From assembly GCA_945897695.1 (NCBI GenBank), contig CAMDGW010000047.1, positions 1 to 13,923 on the forward strand: a stretch of 13,923 nt of DNA, in the 5' to 3' direction. Every line of letters begins with the position of its first letter. Position 1 is the stretch's first letter. A model generated the notes under the pieces. The model saw nothing but the letters and a program-made list of their open reading frames with translations. It did not search any database and was not told the DNA's origin. The position numbers and the translations under genes were made by a program. The DNA comes from Pseudobacteriovorax antillogorgiicola (GTDB lineage Bacteria; Bdellovibrionota_B; Oligoflexia; Oligoflexales; RGVZ01). Shown piece after piece: positions 1-8,531 of the stretch.

Positions 1-294
1 TTGACCCAAGCCATCACTCAGTATGATTCTGCTGCTCAGAGCATTCAGACCAGAGCCCGCGAAACTTCACCGAAGGGTGCAGCGAGGCTCACAGCTCAAG
101 GTGTCGGCGTGCTCGTTCAAGTGATGAATGAGTCTCTCAGAGCCGAGTCAAGTGCCCTAAAACTTCAGGCACAGACTGTTGCCAACGACAATCGCAAGGA
201 AAAAGAAGAAACAAGACAGCTCAAAAACGCAGCCGATTCACTCGCGACATCTTTTAAGAATCACCACTCTGAATTCTCAGTACCGGAGTTTTAA
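1..294 (+). CDS. C-terminal part of a TrbJ/VirB5-like conjugation protein (5' truncated)
   Basis: The reading frame is open at the first base, so the TTG there is probably internal and the gene begins upstream. The 97 visible residues are hydrophilic, rich in Ala, Gln, Ser and Lys, with no membrane segment. They look mostly helical or coiled-coil, with the run SPKGAARLTAQG followed by a long Gln/Glu/Lys-rich helix. This resembles the C-terminal part of TrbJ/VirB5-type proteins, which are periplasmic or pilus-tip components of type IV secretion systems. The position directly before a polytopic VirB6/TrbL-like gene, with only 2 nt between stop and start, is the usual TrbJ-TrbL order. The family assignment rests on composition and context, so it is tentative. 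Confidence 0.5.
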   Translation: MTQAITQYDSAAQSIQTRARETSPKGAARLTAQGVGVLVQVMNESLRAESSALKLQAQTVANDNRKEKEETRQLKNAADSLATSFKNHHSEFSVPEF

Positions 295-296
295 CC

Positions 297-1208
297 ATGG
301 GAAATATTACTTGGCTTACTAATGAGGCTCACAGGCTTCACGACTACTTCGGGCAGATCTTTTATCTTCTTATTGCGGTGCTTTTAGCACTCGGCGTTTT
401 TGTCGAGTACTTTAAATTTCCACTCGGGCAAACACCGTCGTTTGCAGTACTGGTGGGCCGTGCAGCGATTGCGATATTTCTATTGTCAACTTACGGGGAA
501 ATCGCAAACACGCTCGGCTCGCTCGCAGATTCTCTGGCGCATGGAGTCGGAGGATTTGACACCCTGGACGGCGTCCTAAAAAAGATGGGAGAGAAAATCG
601 ACACTTATTCGACCGACTGGCTCAGTGCAAGATCGATGGTGATGACGGTGCTATCCATTCTTACGTACACGTTCCTGTTTTATTCCGTGATCATCGCTGA
701 AGCGGCCCATGTATTTACTTGGACTTTGCTTTACACGTTCTCACCGCTACTGATTGCATTTTATGTTCTGCCAAGCACGTCGACGGCCACGAGTGCCCTC
801 TACCGGTCACTGATTGAGGTGTGTTTTTGGAAAATAGTCTGGTGTGTGCTCGCGGCACTTCTTTGGGCATCGGTTCTGGTTGATCTAAATGGCACCGCAA
901 ATATCGATTTCGCAAAGATGATTTGCATCAATTTGATGCTTGGAGGCTCCCTTCTTGCGACTCCCTGGGTCGTTCACGGTCTTACGACCGCGGGACTTGC
1001 AGGGTTCACCAAGGACTTCTCTGGGATCGCGACCGGTGCTGGCTTTATGACTCCCATGAAAGCCCTCAAACTTCCTGGACGAGCGGTAGACCGCGTCAGG
1101 AACGCCGGCAGCAGTGTTCGCCGTGGTTATCAATTTGTCAGCCGCAAGGTAAGCCCAACAAAAGAAGCATCAACAATTAATTCGCGCTCAAAACGAGGTC
1201 AGTTATGA
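297..1208 (+). CDS. VirB6/TrbL-like inner-membrane conjugation protein
   Basis: This 303-residue protein has about six hydrophobic segments (roughly residues 19-40, 47-68, 110-135, 138-158, 170-195 and 206-226), then a basic tail of about 70 residues rich in Arg, Lys and Ser. Such an arrangement fits the VirB6/TrbL group, whose members form part of the inner-membrane channel of type IV secretion systems. The segment around residues 143-158 (LLYTFSPLLIAFYVLP) has the Pro-containing membrane pattern common in this group. The start is supported by GGAG at 285-288, 8 nt upstream. The stop overlaps the next gene by 4 nt (ATGA), so translation is probably coupled. Assignment is by topology and neighbours; TraG-N-like membrane proteins are the alternative. 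Confidence 0.65.
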   Translation: MGNITWLTNEAHRLHDYFGQIFYLLIAVLLALGVFVEYFKFPLGQTPSFAVLVGRAAIAIFLLSTYGEIANTLGSLADSLAHGVGGFDTLDGVLKKMGEKIDTYSTDWLSARSMVMTVLSILTYTFLFYSVIIAEAAHVFTWTLLYTFSPLLIAFYVLPSTSTATSALYRSLIEVCFWKIVWCVLAALLWASVLVDLNGTANIDFAKMICINLMLGGSLLATPWVVHGLTTAGLAGFTKDFSGIATGAGFMTPMKALKLPGRAVDRVRNAGSSVRRGYQFVSRKVSPTKEASTINSRSKRGQL

Positions 1209-1750
1209 AGTTTAGTTTAGCTTGGGCCGATGTCGCGGCCCAAAATACCGCGCTTAAAATCGCACTCGCGTCAGTTTCTGTCACAGCAATTATCTTGGCA
1301 GCGGGACTTGCATCGGCAAGCCTCAAAGATCCCCTGATTATTGACCGTGCATGTGTAACGACTGCTGCTATAACCAAGTCAGATTCCAGGACAACAGGTG
1401 AAATCCAATCATTTATTCGCACGGCCCTGGCAGAAAGGTTCAATTCCCAGAGTGAATCGACCGTCTATCTATCAGACGAGGAACGGCATTTTAGAAATGA
1501 AGAGCAGAAGAAGCTTAAGACCTCGGGTTTCAAGCAAACACTGATTGTGGGCGACATCACAGTCAAAGATCACGAGGCCAGGGTTGATTCCGACCGGCTC
1601 ATTGCGGTAGGTGACATCCGCTCTGCGTTCCGCTTTCCCCTGAGGCTTCAAGTATTTCAAGTGCCAAGAAGCGAGACCAATCCCTACGGCTTGATCCTAG
1701 ACAAAATCGAGCCCGAAAAAACATCTTCAAAACAGGATGAAAGAAAATGA
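1205..1750 (+). CDS. TraE/VirB8-like conjugation protein
   Basis: The 181-residue protein has a short cytoplasmic N-terminus with W-x2-V-x2-QN, one membrane segment (about residues 15-38), and a periplasmic domain of about 140 residues. The periplasmic part ends in a beta-rich stretch (QTLIVGDITVKDHEARV, then FRFPLRLQVFQV). Length, topology and position before a TraK/VirB9-like and a TraB/VirB10-like gene match TraE of F-type systems, which has a VirB8-like fold and scaffolds the inner-membrane complex. A GAGGT Shine-Dalgarno at 1195-1199 lies 5 nt before the ATG. The gene overlaps both neighbours by 4 nt (ATGA). The family call is good on context and topology and weaker on sequence alone. 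Confidence 0.65.
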   Translation: MKFSLAWADVAAQNTALKIALASVSVTAIILAAGLASASLKDPLIIDRACVTTAAITKSDSRTTGEIQSFIRTALAERFNSQSESTVYLSDEERHFRNEEQKKLKTSGFKQTLIVGDITVKDHEARVDSDRLIAVGDIRSAFRFPLRLQVFQVPRSETNPYGLILDKIEPEKTSSKQDERK

Positions 1751-2169
1751 TGTTTGCACTAAGTCAACAGTTTCAACGAAAAATAATGGCTGGATTTATG
1801 ATGTTTTGTCTTCTTCCTGCCGAGGTTGTCTTGGCAAAACCCGTGCGAAGACCAGCAGGTGTGAAAACGATCCTTCTTGGTGATATGGAGATTGGAACCA
1901 TCAACGTCCATCCCGACGGGACAGTCGTTAATTTTCCGGGTAAACCCGATATTCACGTCGGCAAAAAAGGCGCATTTGAAATTGCTTTTGTCGAAAACGA
2001 CCTCATCATTTCTGGCAAAGCACCGGGAAGTAAAACCAACCTCTTTATTTATTTGGGCGGCCGTAGGTTTACTCTGAAGCTCGTTTTTAACGGCGCGAGT
2101 GGTGATCAAATCATATCAGTCAGAGATCCAAGAGATTCTCTCGTTGAGGAGCCTAATACGCATGAGTGA
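1747..2169 (+). CDS. Small secreted TraK/VirB9 N-domain-like protein
   Basis: The protein is 140 residues long. It starts with a clear signal peptide: basic QRK at 10-12, a hydrophobic core at 13-23 and a probable cut after the VLA at residues 28-30. The mature part of about 110 residues is beta-rich. It includes a stretch near residues 80-118 (ENDLIISGKAPGSKTNLFIY, then GGRRFTLKL) typical of the N-terminal beta-sandwich of secretin/TraK/VirB9-type proteins, which build the outer-membrane ring of secretion systems. F TraK is about 240 residues, so only one domain seems to be present here. ATG at 1747 follows AGGA at 1734-1737. A second ATG at 1750 is possible. The 8-nt overlap with the following TraB-like gene suggests coupling. 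Confidence 0.6.
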   Translation: MMFALSQQFQRKIMAGFMMFCLLPAEVVLAKPVRRPAGVKTILLGDMEIGTINVHPDGTVVNFPGKPDIHVGKKGAFEIAFVENDLIISGKAPGSKTNLFIYLGGRRFTLKLVFNGASGDQIISVRDPRDSLVEEPNTHE

Positions 2170-3046
2170 ATCGACGCAAGACTCCGAGCACCAAGTATTG
2201 AGCGCAAAAGACGACGGTCATAAAAGGCAGTGGGGCCTAGGCCGCATCTTTTTGCAATGGGAAGGTGCAAAAAAACGAATCAATACGAGGACGACACTGA
2301 TCACAATCACCGTTTGTTTCTTGATTACCGCGGTGATCGGACTGTTTCATAAGCAGCAAGTTGTTACTTCAGGAAAAAGTCCTGTGAATATGAACTTAGC
2401 AGTCGGCCAAGAAACAAAGATTCCCGCATATACCCAGGCCCAAATGAAAACGCGGGTTGTAGCGCAATCCGGCAAACCTGCCGTTAGAGAGGGGCTTACG
2501 ATTACTAGACGAAATCTCGCGGGCAAAGTTCCCCCCGGTACGATGGTCCGTGCCCGCCTCTTGTCTGGCGCATCGAATGGATTTGTGAAAGCGACACTAC
2601 TAGAAAACGTAGCACCTTTCGGCGACCTATATTTTTCATCTGGGACGACGGTCGTCGGCGTTGCCCAGTCAAGTAAGGAGCGCCTGGCTGTGAGCTTTAC
2701 CAAGGCAGTCCTTGGCGACGGCTCGGTGGTCGAAATTCACAGCCAAGCCTGTGACGGTGCTGACAAAATGCCGGGACTTACGGGCGTCAACGTTAGAGGA
2801 CAGGCGGTCAACCTTGCTGGTGCTGTAGGTCTCAACTTTGCGGGTGGTGTCGCAATGGGTATGCAAACGCGTGGATCACAAGAAATGACGGCGCCTCCAA
2901 CTGTTAAAGACAGCCTTCTCAACGGCGCAGCGGTCGCAGCAATTGAGCGCGGACGAGACCTCTCTCAAGACATGAAGTCCGAGGAGCCCTTGATCGAAAT
3001 CGAAGAGGGAACAGAGTTCTACCTGCTATTTCTCGGCGAGGGCTAA
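2162..3046 (+). CDS. TraB/VirB10/TrbI-like conjugation protein
   Basis: The 294-residue protein has a charged cytoplasmic N-terminus, one membrane segment (about residues 43-61) and a periplasmic part. The periplasmic part includes the VirB10/TrbI pattern: PPGTMVRARLLSGA, a Gly-rich beta region with SGTTVVGVAQS, and later PGLTGV. VirB10-like proteins span both membranes and link the inner complex to the outer-membrane ring. The frame is open from a GTG at 2099, but ATG 2162 is preferred: it has GAGGAG at 2146-2151 with 10-nt spacing, and it overlaps the previous stop by only 8 nt. The protein is clearly shorter than F TraB (about 475 residues) and has no obvious Pro-rich spacer. The stop codon is directly followed by the ATG of the coupling protein gene. 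Confidence 0.75.
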   Translation: MSESTQDSEHQVLSAKDDGHKRQWGLGRIFLQWEGAKKRINTRTTLITITVCFLITAVIGLFHKQQVVTSGKSPVNMNLAVGQETKIPAYTQAQMKTRVVAQSGKPAVREGLTITRRNLAGKVPPGTMVRARLLSGASNGFVKATLLENVAPFGDLYFSSGTTVVGVAQSSKERLAVSFTKAVLGDGSVVEIHSQACDGADKMPGLTGVNVRGQAVNLAGAVGLNFAGGVAMGMQTRGSQEMTAPPTVKDSLLNGAAVAAIERGRDLSQDMKSEEPLIEIEEGTEFYLLFLGEG

Positions 3047-4507
3047 ATGGAATCGAACAAAAAACAAAACAGAATCACGGCTGATCTAGCGTTTAAAGGT
3101 TGGGCGGCAGGCATCGACCGGACAATCCGGTTCTCGTGGGATGCTCTCAAAGAAATTTTTCTTGGGGCGAGAGCTGGAACACTTCCCTGGAGTTCATGTT
3201 TGATGTGGGGCATGGGCGTCTCACTCGTGGTGATTTATGATCTCGATACCGCCATCTTTAGAAGGTTTCATGCGGGCGTTCTCTATCCAAAAAGTATCTG
3301 GTGGTTTACCGGTTACTACCTCGTCCTCATTCTTTCAGGATTTTGGTTCTGGGGCATGTACCGTGCGGGGGTGAAGATTCATATTCTCAGAAGATTAACA
3401 CATGTTTTTAAATCAACAGGACTTAGAAATGCTCTCGGCGAACTCCCCAGTTTTATTTGCGACCGACCGATCGACGCCCACACACGAATGATGCGACTCA
3501 CGAAACGTAGCCTTGCCTTGGACCGGTTCGAGGGTGCCAGGCCCGCAATTGAAAGTGCTCTGCATATCTACATCGACGAACTTCGAGATCACAGGCGCTC
3601 GGGAACTGTAGATATCATTTACGCCCACGAGCCCATGCCAGATTCGGTTGTACTGAGAGACTGCGTCATTCCAAAGGATCAAATCATTGTGGGTACCACC
3701 AGATCCGGGCAACTGATGTCTGATTTTAGATCGACCCCGCACATTCTGGTGGCAGGTCAAACGGGCGGCGGTAAATCGACATGTGTAAGACAGTGGATCA
3801 CGACCCTTTATCTTTCGAATCCCAGCTATAAGTTTACGTTGATCGATCTTAAAGGTGCGATCGAGTTCCAGCTCTTTGAGAAGATCCCCCGCGTCGAAGT
3901 GTACGGCGACATGGATAAGGCCATTCAGCAACTGGACGCACTCGGTGAAGAGTTAGAGGACCGGATGAAAATTCTAAAAGCTAACGGCGCAAAGGATTTG
4001 GAAACCTACCGAGCGATACCGGCCGAAGAACGAAAAGCCCCCGAGCGCCCGAATGCTAATCTCAATTTTGATCGACACGTGATTGTGATCGACGAAGTGG
4101 CAGAATTGTTCTTGAGCGGTGGTGGAACGTCCGGACGCGACGCGCAGCGGGCAAGGGAAGTTGTCAGTAAGATTGCTCGTCAGGGTCGGGCGGTGGGCCT
4201 CAACTTAATTGTCGGAACACAGCGCCCTGATGCCAAAGCGTTAGACACCCAAGTCAAAGCAAACCTCACCGGAAAGATTTGCTTTCAGATGGCAGACCAG
4301 CACTCAAGTCTTGTCGTCCTAGGCAACGCCAGGGCCAAAGATCTTCCGCCGATTCCCGGGCGCGCGATCTGGCAAAACGGGATTAGACAGATCGAGATTC
4401 AAGTCCCATTTCTTGATTATGCACGCACCGAAAAACTTCTCGACCCCTTTTCAAAGGAAAGCAAATCATGTCAATCAAACGAAGCAAGCACACAGACGAA
4501 ATCTTAA
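3047..4507 (+). CDS. FtsK/SpoIIIE-like coupling ATPase (type IV coupling protein)
   Basis: This 486-residue protein is predicted to pump or dock DNA at the membrane and to link the relaxosome to the secretion channel. Two membrane segments (about residues 50-65 and 84-106) precede a cytoplasmic FtsK-type motor domain. Walker A is GQTGGGKS at residues 237-244, followed by a transmembrane-independent core with LIDLKG. Walker B is VIVIDE at 345-350. After it come IARQGRAVGLNLIVGTQRP and a NLTGKICFQMAD motif typical of FtsK/TcpA-type translocases. There is no gamma domain, so a cell-division FtsK is unlikely. The gene begins immediately after the stop of the TraB-like gene, with GAGGG at 3038-3042, and overlaps the relaxase-like gene by 40 nt. 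Confidence 0.88.
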   Translation: MESNKKQNRITADLAFKGWAAGIDRTIRFSWDALKEIFLGARAGTLPWSSCLMWGMGVSLVVIYDLDTAIFRRFHAGVLYPKSIWWFTGYYLVLILSGFWFWGMYRAGVKIHILRRLTHVFKSTGLRNALGELPSFICDRPIDAHTRMMRLTKRSLALDRFEGARPAIESALHIYIDELRDHRRSGTVDIIYAHEPMPDSVVLRDCVIPKDQIIVGTTRSGQLMSDFRSTPHILVAGQTGGGKSTCVRQWITTLYLSNPSYKFTLIDLKGAIEFQLFEKIPRVEVYGDMDKAIQQLDALGEELEDRMKILKANGAKDLETYRAIPAEERKAPERPNANLNFDRHVIVIDEVAELFLSGGGTSGRDAQRAREVVSKIARQGRAVGLNLIVGTQRPDAKALDTQVKANLTGKICFQMADQHSSLVVLGNARAKDLPPIPGRAIWQNGIRQIEIQVPFLDYARTEKLLDPFSKESKSCQSNEASTQTKS

Positions 4508-5382
4508 TGTTTCTTTGGCGGTGGAAGGTCGCCTCAACAGCTGCGCTTTCCGCCCGATTTTTTCCAGACCTACAGCCGCATTCGGCTTATAAGAGAATCC
4601 TGAGGCTCGCGAAAAATGAGTTGATCGCCGCAACGTGTGATGGCATTGGTGAAAACTTTCTGTGGAGCTTAAGTCGGAAGGGGTTTGAAGTCGTGAAGAG
4701 CCGACTACCCAAACTTCGTGAGGTTGGTTACCGATCCGAGTATCCAGAACATGATCACTTGGTGACGGCTGTTCACCTGGGAGATGACCTACTAAGGCCC
4801 ACGCCAGCATTTGAAACGTGGAGCGAACAAGAACTGAGGCGGTACGAGATCGAGTCATATCCCAACTGGGTTCCCGTGTCCTTACTTCACAGGCCCGATG
4901 GCTATTGGCGCCTTAGAGGCGGGCGGGAATACCAAGCCATTGCCCTAGAAGTTGAGCTCTCTTCTAAAAAGGAATCTGATTATCACGGCATCGCCAAGTT
5001 CTATGCACGCCACGCACACGTAGTCCGGGTGATCTGGTTGTGCCCAACTGAGGCCATGGCGAGAAGGCTCAATAATTTTATTCAAGAGTCTCAGGGCGTC
5101 TCGCAAAATCAGCATTCATTTTTTCTGGTGCCCGATTTTGAGAAACACGGATGGGCGGCGGTTTGTCAGGTTGGGGCGGAGGTTGGAGTAACTATGCGCC
5201 AGATGCTTCTGAAAGCGAGTGGGAAACCGGTGGGAAACGAGTGGGACCGATTTCCCGCAGAGCTTTTTTGCGACCTGCGCAAAAGGCGAACGAAATTCGT
5301 TGAATACAGCACCTGGCGGAAGAACCAAAAAGCTTTATTGACCCCCTCTAGCACCCCAAATAATGTCACCTATCTAAATTGA
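4468..5382 (+). CDS. Replic_Relax/MOBC-type putative relaxase
   Basis: The 304-residue protein has two visible parts. Residues 8-80 look like a winged helix (helices, then NFLWSLSRKGFEVV as the wing). A second part starts near H95-D96-H97 and contains P143-D144-G145, then E161-V162-E163 and K167 (RPDGYW ... ALEVELSSK). This resembles the nuclease-like (PD-(D/E)xK) core known for MOBC relaxases such as CloDF13 MobC and the Replic_Relax family. Those proteins nick the transfer origin or initiate replication. The 40-nt overlap with the coupling ATPase gene fits a relaxase role. AAAGGAAA just upstream at about 4454-4461 serves as ribosome site. Relaxase activity is inferred; a DNA-binding replication factor is the main alternative. 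Confidence 0.6.
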   Translation: MSIKRSKHTDEILMFLWRWKVASTAALSARFFPDLQPHSAYKRILRLAKNELIAATCDGIGENFLWSLSRKGFEVVKSRLPKLREVGYRSEYPEHDHLVTAVHLGDDLLRPTPAFETWSEQELRRYEIESYPNWVPVSLLHRPDGYWRLRGGREYQAIALEVELSSKKESDYHGIAKFYARHAHVVRVIWLCPTEAMARRLNNFIQESQGVSQNQHSFFLVPDFEKHGWAAVCQVGAEVGVTMRQMLLKASGKPVGNEWDRFPAELFCDLRKRRTKFVEYSTWRKNQKALLTPSSTPNNVTYLN

Positions 5383-5400
5383 CTGCATTTCCTGCATCTC

Positions 5401-5444
5401 AAGCACCATTCAAAAACCACTTAAGCACCACTCAAGCACCACTC
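5401..5444 (+). repeat. Four in-phase 11-bp tandem repeats
   Basis: Four consecutive 11-bp units occupy 5401-5411, 5412-5422, 5423-5433 and 5434-5444. The last two are identical (AAGCACCACTC), the first differs at one base (AAGCACCATTC), and the second is more diverged (AAAAACCACTT). A period of 11 bp places each unit on about the same face of the helix, as in protein-binding iterons. They lie between the relaxase-like gene and the lipoprotein gene. Confidence 0.85.
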
Positions 5445-5476
5445 CCATGTCCATAATCCTCCACAGGAGACAGATC

Positions 5477-5929
5477 ATGCGAGCTATACCATGTTTAGTA
5501 TTTCACCTTACACTTGCCAGTTGCGTCGCGGGCTGCACCACGACAAGGGACTCTGTCGTATTAGGACTCGGTGTTGGCGGCATTCTTGGAGCTGGCGTCG
5601 GCGCTGCCGCAGGACAGAATAGCAATGTCCCGCTCGAAGGCGCAGCAGTTGGCCTTGCGGTGGGCGCAGCACTTGGCGGCCTGATGGGATATTTCAAACA
5701 CAAAGACACGGAAGACGCAAAACTTAGAAGCACCGCAAGCGGCGCGTCAGCATCACTACCACCCGCACTCACGCAGCCGCGGATTGAACGGGTCTGGGTA
5801 CCCGCGCGTATCGAGAATAACGTTTACGTCGAAGGTCACTATCAATTTGTGATTGAGCAACCAAGCCGCTGGTCGCCAGAGAATCAAGACGCAGATAAAT
5901 CTCCTTCAAAGAAAGGACGCCAAAAGTGA
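5477..5929 (+). CDS. Glycine-zipper lipoprotein of the element
   Basis: The 150-residue protein starts with a lipoprotein signal peptide: MRAIP, a hydrophobic stretch and two possible lipoboxes, LASC ending at Cys16 and VAGC ending at Cys20. A strongly Gly/Ala-rich segment follows (about residues 29-74: LGLGVGGILGAGVG ... VGLAVGAALGGLMG), which is a glycine zipper able to pack in or across a membrane. The C-terminal part contains a V-W-V-P ... V-E-G-H-Y pattern and a basic tail. The function is not recognised; a role in the outer-membrane side of the channel, or in surface exclusion, would fit its place. ATG 5477 is chosen over 5447 because AGGAGA at 5465-5470 lies 6 nt before it and the lipobox then sits at the usual distance. 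Confidence 0.7.
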   Translation: MRAIPCLVFHLTLASCVAGCTTTRDSVVLGLGVGGILGAGVGAAAGQNSNVPLEGAAVGLAVGAALGGLMGYFKHKDTEDAKLRSTASGASASLPPALTQPRIERVWVPARIENNVYVEGHYQFVIEQPSRWSPENQDADKSPSKKGRQK

Positions 5930-6303
5930 ATGAACCTTCCCAGAAGCCAAGACTCCATGCGCCGGAACGCATCACACTTGCCCCCGAAGCGTTGATTCGA
6001 ATCAATTCTTGGATCGCCACGGTAAGACCTAAACTAAAAGGAAGTCCCGTAAGCCGGGGAGATCTCGTGAACTGGCTTATCACAAACCATGCAAGCGATT
6101 TATCCGAGGCCGAGATGCTGGCCCTCTCGACGACGTTCTTTGATCCAATGATGGCTTTAGCCTGGGCAAGCAAAGAAATCACGGAGCGGCATAAAGCAGG
6201 AGAGCAAATTGACGTGGCAGCGTTTATGTCAGCCGCACTGATGACGAACACAAAAGCACGGCGCACGAGAGTGAGTAAACCTGTTGTACTAGGCCAGTCG
6301 TAA
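5926..6303 (+). CDS. Ribbon-helix-helix-like small DNA-binding protein (putative)
   Basis: The 125-residue protein starts at GTG 5926, overlapping the lipoprotein stop (GTGA), with AAGGA at about 5912-5916. Residues 16-57 fit a ribbon-helix-helix pattern: a short strand (RITLAPEA), a first helix (LIRINSWIATVRPKL), a turn with Gly-Ser, and a second helix (SRGDLVNWLITNHA). The remainder is helical (about residues 60-105) with a basic C-terminus containing KARRTR. Such proteins in mobile elements are often relaxosome accessory factors or repressors of the transfer operon. Its position between the transfer genes and the integrase suits either role. The fold is read by eye, and no specific family is recognised. 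Confidence 0.6.
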   Translation: MNEPSQKPRLHAPERITLAPEALIRINSWIATVRPKLKGSPVSRGDLVNWLITNHASDLSEAEMLALSTTFFDPMMALAWASKEITERHKAGEQIDVAAFMSAALMTNTKARRTRVSKPVVLGQS

Positions 6304-6374
6304 CAATCCAAATCAGAACCGACACCTGAACAATGACAGTCGAAGTAATTTCTCATTCAAGCGAGGCGCACTAG

Positions 6375-6550
6375 ATGACACGGTGGAACCCGACGCGATT
6401 TGAAACATGCGAGCATCAAATCAGTGACAGTGAGTACAGCTTTGCTATTGAAAAGAGTGCGAACATTTTGTATCTTATGTTTTGTCGATTCGAGACATCG
6501 CACCCACCAGCACCGGCTCTTATGCTGCCCAAGCATAAGGATCGCCGCAA

Positions 6551-6554
<4 letters not shown>
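6375..6554 (+). CDS. 59-residue small protein coupled to the serine recombinase
   Basis: An ATG at 6375 opens a 59-codon frame (starting MTRWNPTRFE, ending KHKDRRK) that stops at TGA 6552-6554 and so overlaps the recombinase ATG at 6551 (ATGA). A good Shine-Dalgarno, GAGG at 6363-6366, lies 8 nt before the start. The ribosome site together with the coupled overlap supports a real gene, as seen throughout this operon. The protein has an acidic centre (E-x-Q-I-S-D-S-E-Y), a short hydrophobic segment (about residues 30-37) and a basic end. No family is recognised. Small genes beside large serine integrases include recombination directionality factors, so that is a reasonable but unproven idea. 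An in-frame TAG stands directly before the ATG. Confidence 0.6.
6448..6476 (+). promoter_or_regulatory. Possible internal promoter for the recombinase
   Basis: TTGAAA at 6448-6453 and TATCTT at 6471-6476 are separated by 17 nt, which fits a sigma-70-type promoter with a fair -35 and a moderate -10. It lies inside the 59-residue small gene and would give a transcript carrying the recombinase without that gene. Chance occurrence is quite possible. Confidence 0.3.
6519..6539 (+). promoter_or_regulatory. Hairpin overlapping the recombinase ribosome binding site
   Basis: The arms CTTATGCT (6519-6526) and AGCATAAG (6532-6539) are perfect complements around a 5-nt loop. The right arm contains the first bases of the likely Shine-Dalgarno AAGGA (6537-6541), which is 9 nt before the recombinase ATG. 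Folding would hide the ribosome site unless ribosomes translating the upstream small gene open it. The structure is seen in the sequence; the control is inferred. Confidence 0.45.
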
Positions 6555-8377
<1,823 letters not shown>

Positions 8378-8387
8378 TGTCAACGCT

Positions 8388-8487
8388 AAATTAACCCTTG
8401 GGTTTCCGTTGACGTAACATGAGCTGGCAGTTAAATGCCACACCTAGTGGTTAATTTACTAGCAATAACCGGAGTTTGAGATTAACC
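8388..8487. promoter_or_regulatory. Repeated ATTAACC motifs before the VKOR-DsbA gene
   Basis: The motif occurs as AAATTAACC at 8388-8396, in inverted form as GGTTAATTT at 8449-8457, and again as ATTAACC at 8481-8487; a shorter TAACC is at 8466-8470. The copies flank the candidate promoter at 8409-8437, as operators might. Their role is not known. Confidence 0.35.
8409..8437 (+). promoter_or_regulatory. Likely promoter of the VKOR-DsbA gene
   Basis: TTGACG at 8409-8414 and TAAATG at 8432-8437 are separated by 17 nt, about 95 bp before the start codon. It is the best sigma-70-like pair between the tRNA gene and the coding region. Confidence 0.5.
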
Positions 8488-8531
8488 TGAGAGCTGCCGT
8501 TTTGTACCATTAGCGACTGGAGGCGAGAGGA

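Noticed and set aside
2099..2161. Longer N-terminus for the TraB/VirB10-like protein from GTG 2099
   Set aside because: It would overlap the previous gene by 71 nt, whereas ATG 2162 has GAGGAG at good spacing and a short overlap.
3413..3931. Minus-strand open frame of 172 codons
   Set aside because: It is antisense to the coupling ATPase, including its Walker A region, and has no ribosome site or family pattern.
5401..5444. CRISPR array
   Set aside because: The 11-bp units are directly adjacent, with no spacers, and are far shorter than CRISPR repeats; no cas genes are present.
5769..6356. Minus-strand open frame of 195 codons
   Set aside because: It is antisense to the ribbon-helix-helix-like gene and part of the lipoprotein gene, which have signal peptide, ribosome sites and overlaps of the operon type; the antisense product shows no domain.
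6397..6422. Inverted repeat GATTTGA / TCAAATC with 12-bp spacer, followed by two AGTGA repeats, as a possible transfer origin
   Set aside because: It falls inside the well-supported 59-residue small gene, arms are only 7 bp, and no nick-site consensus can be recognised.
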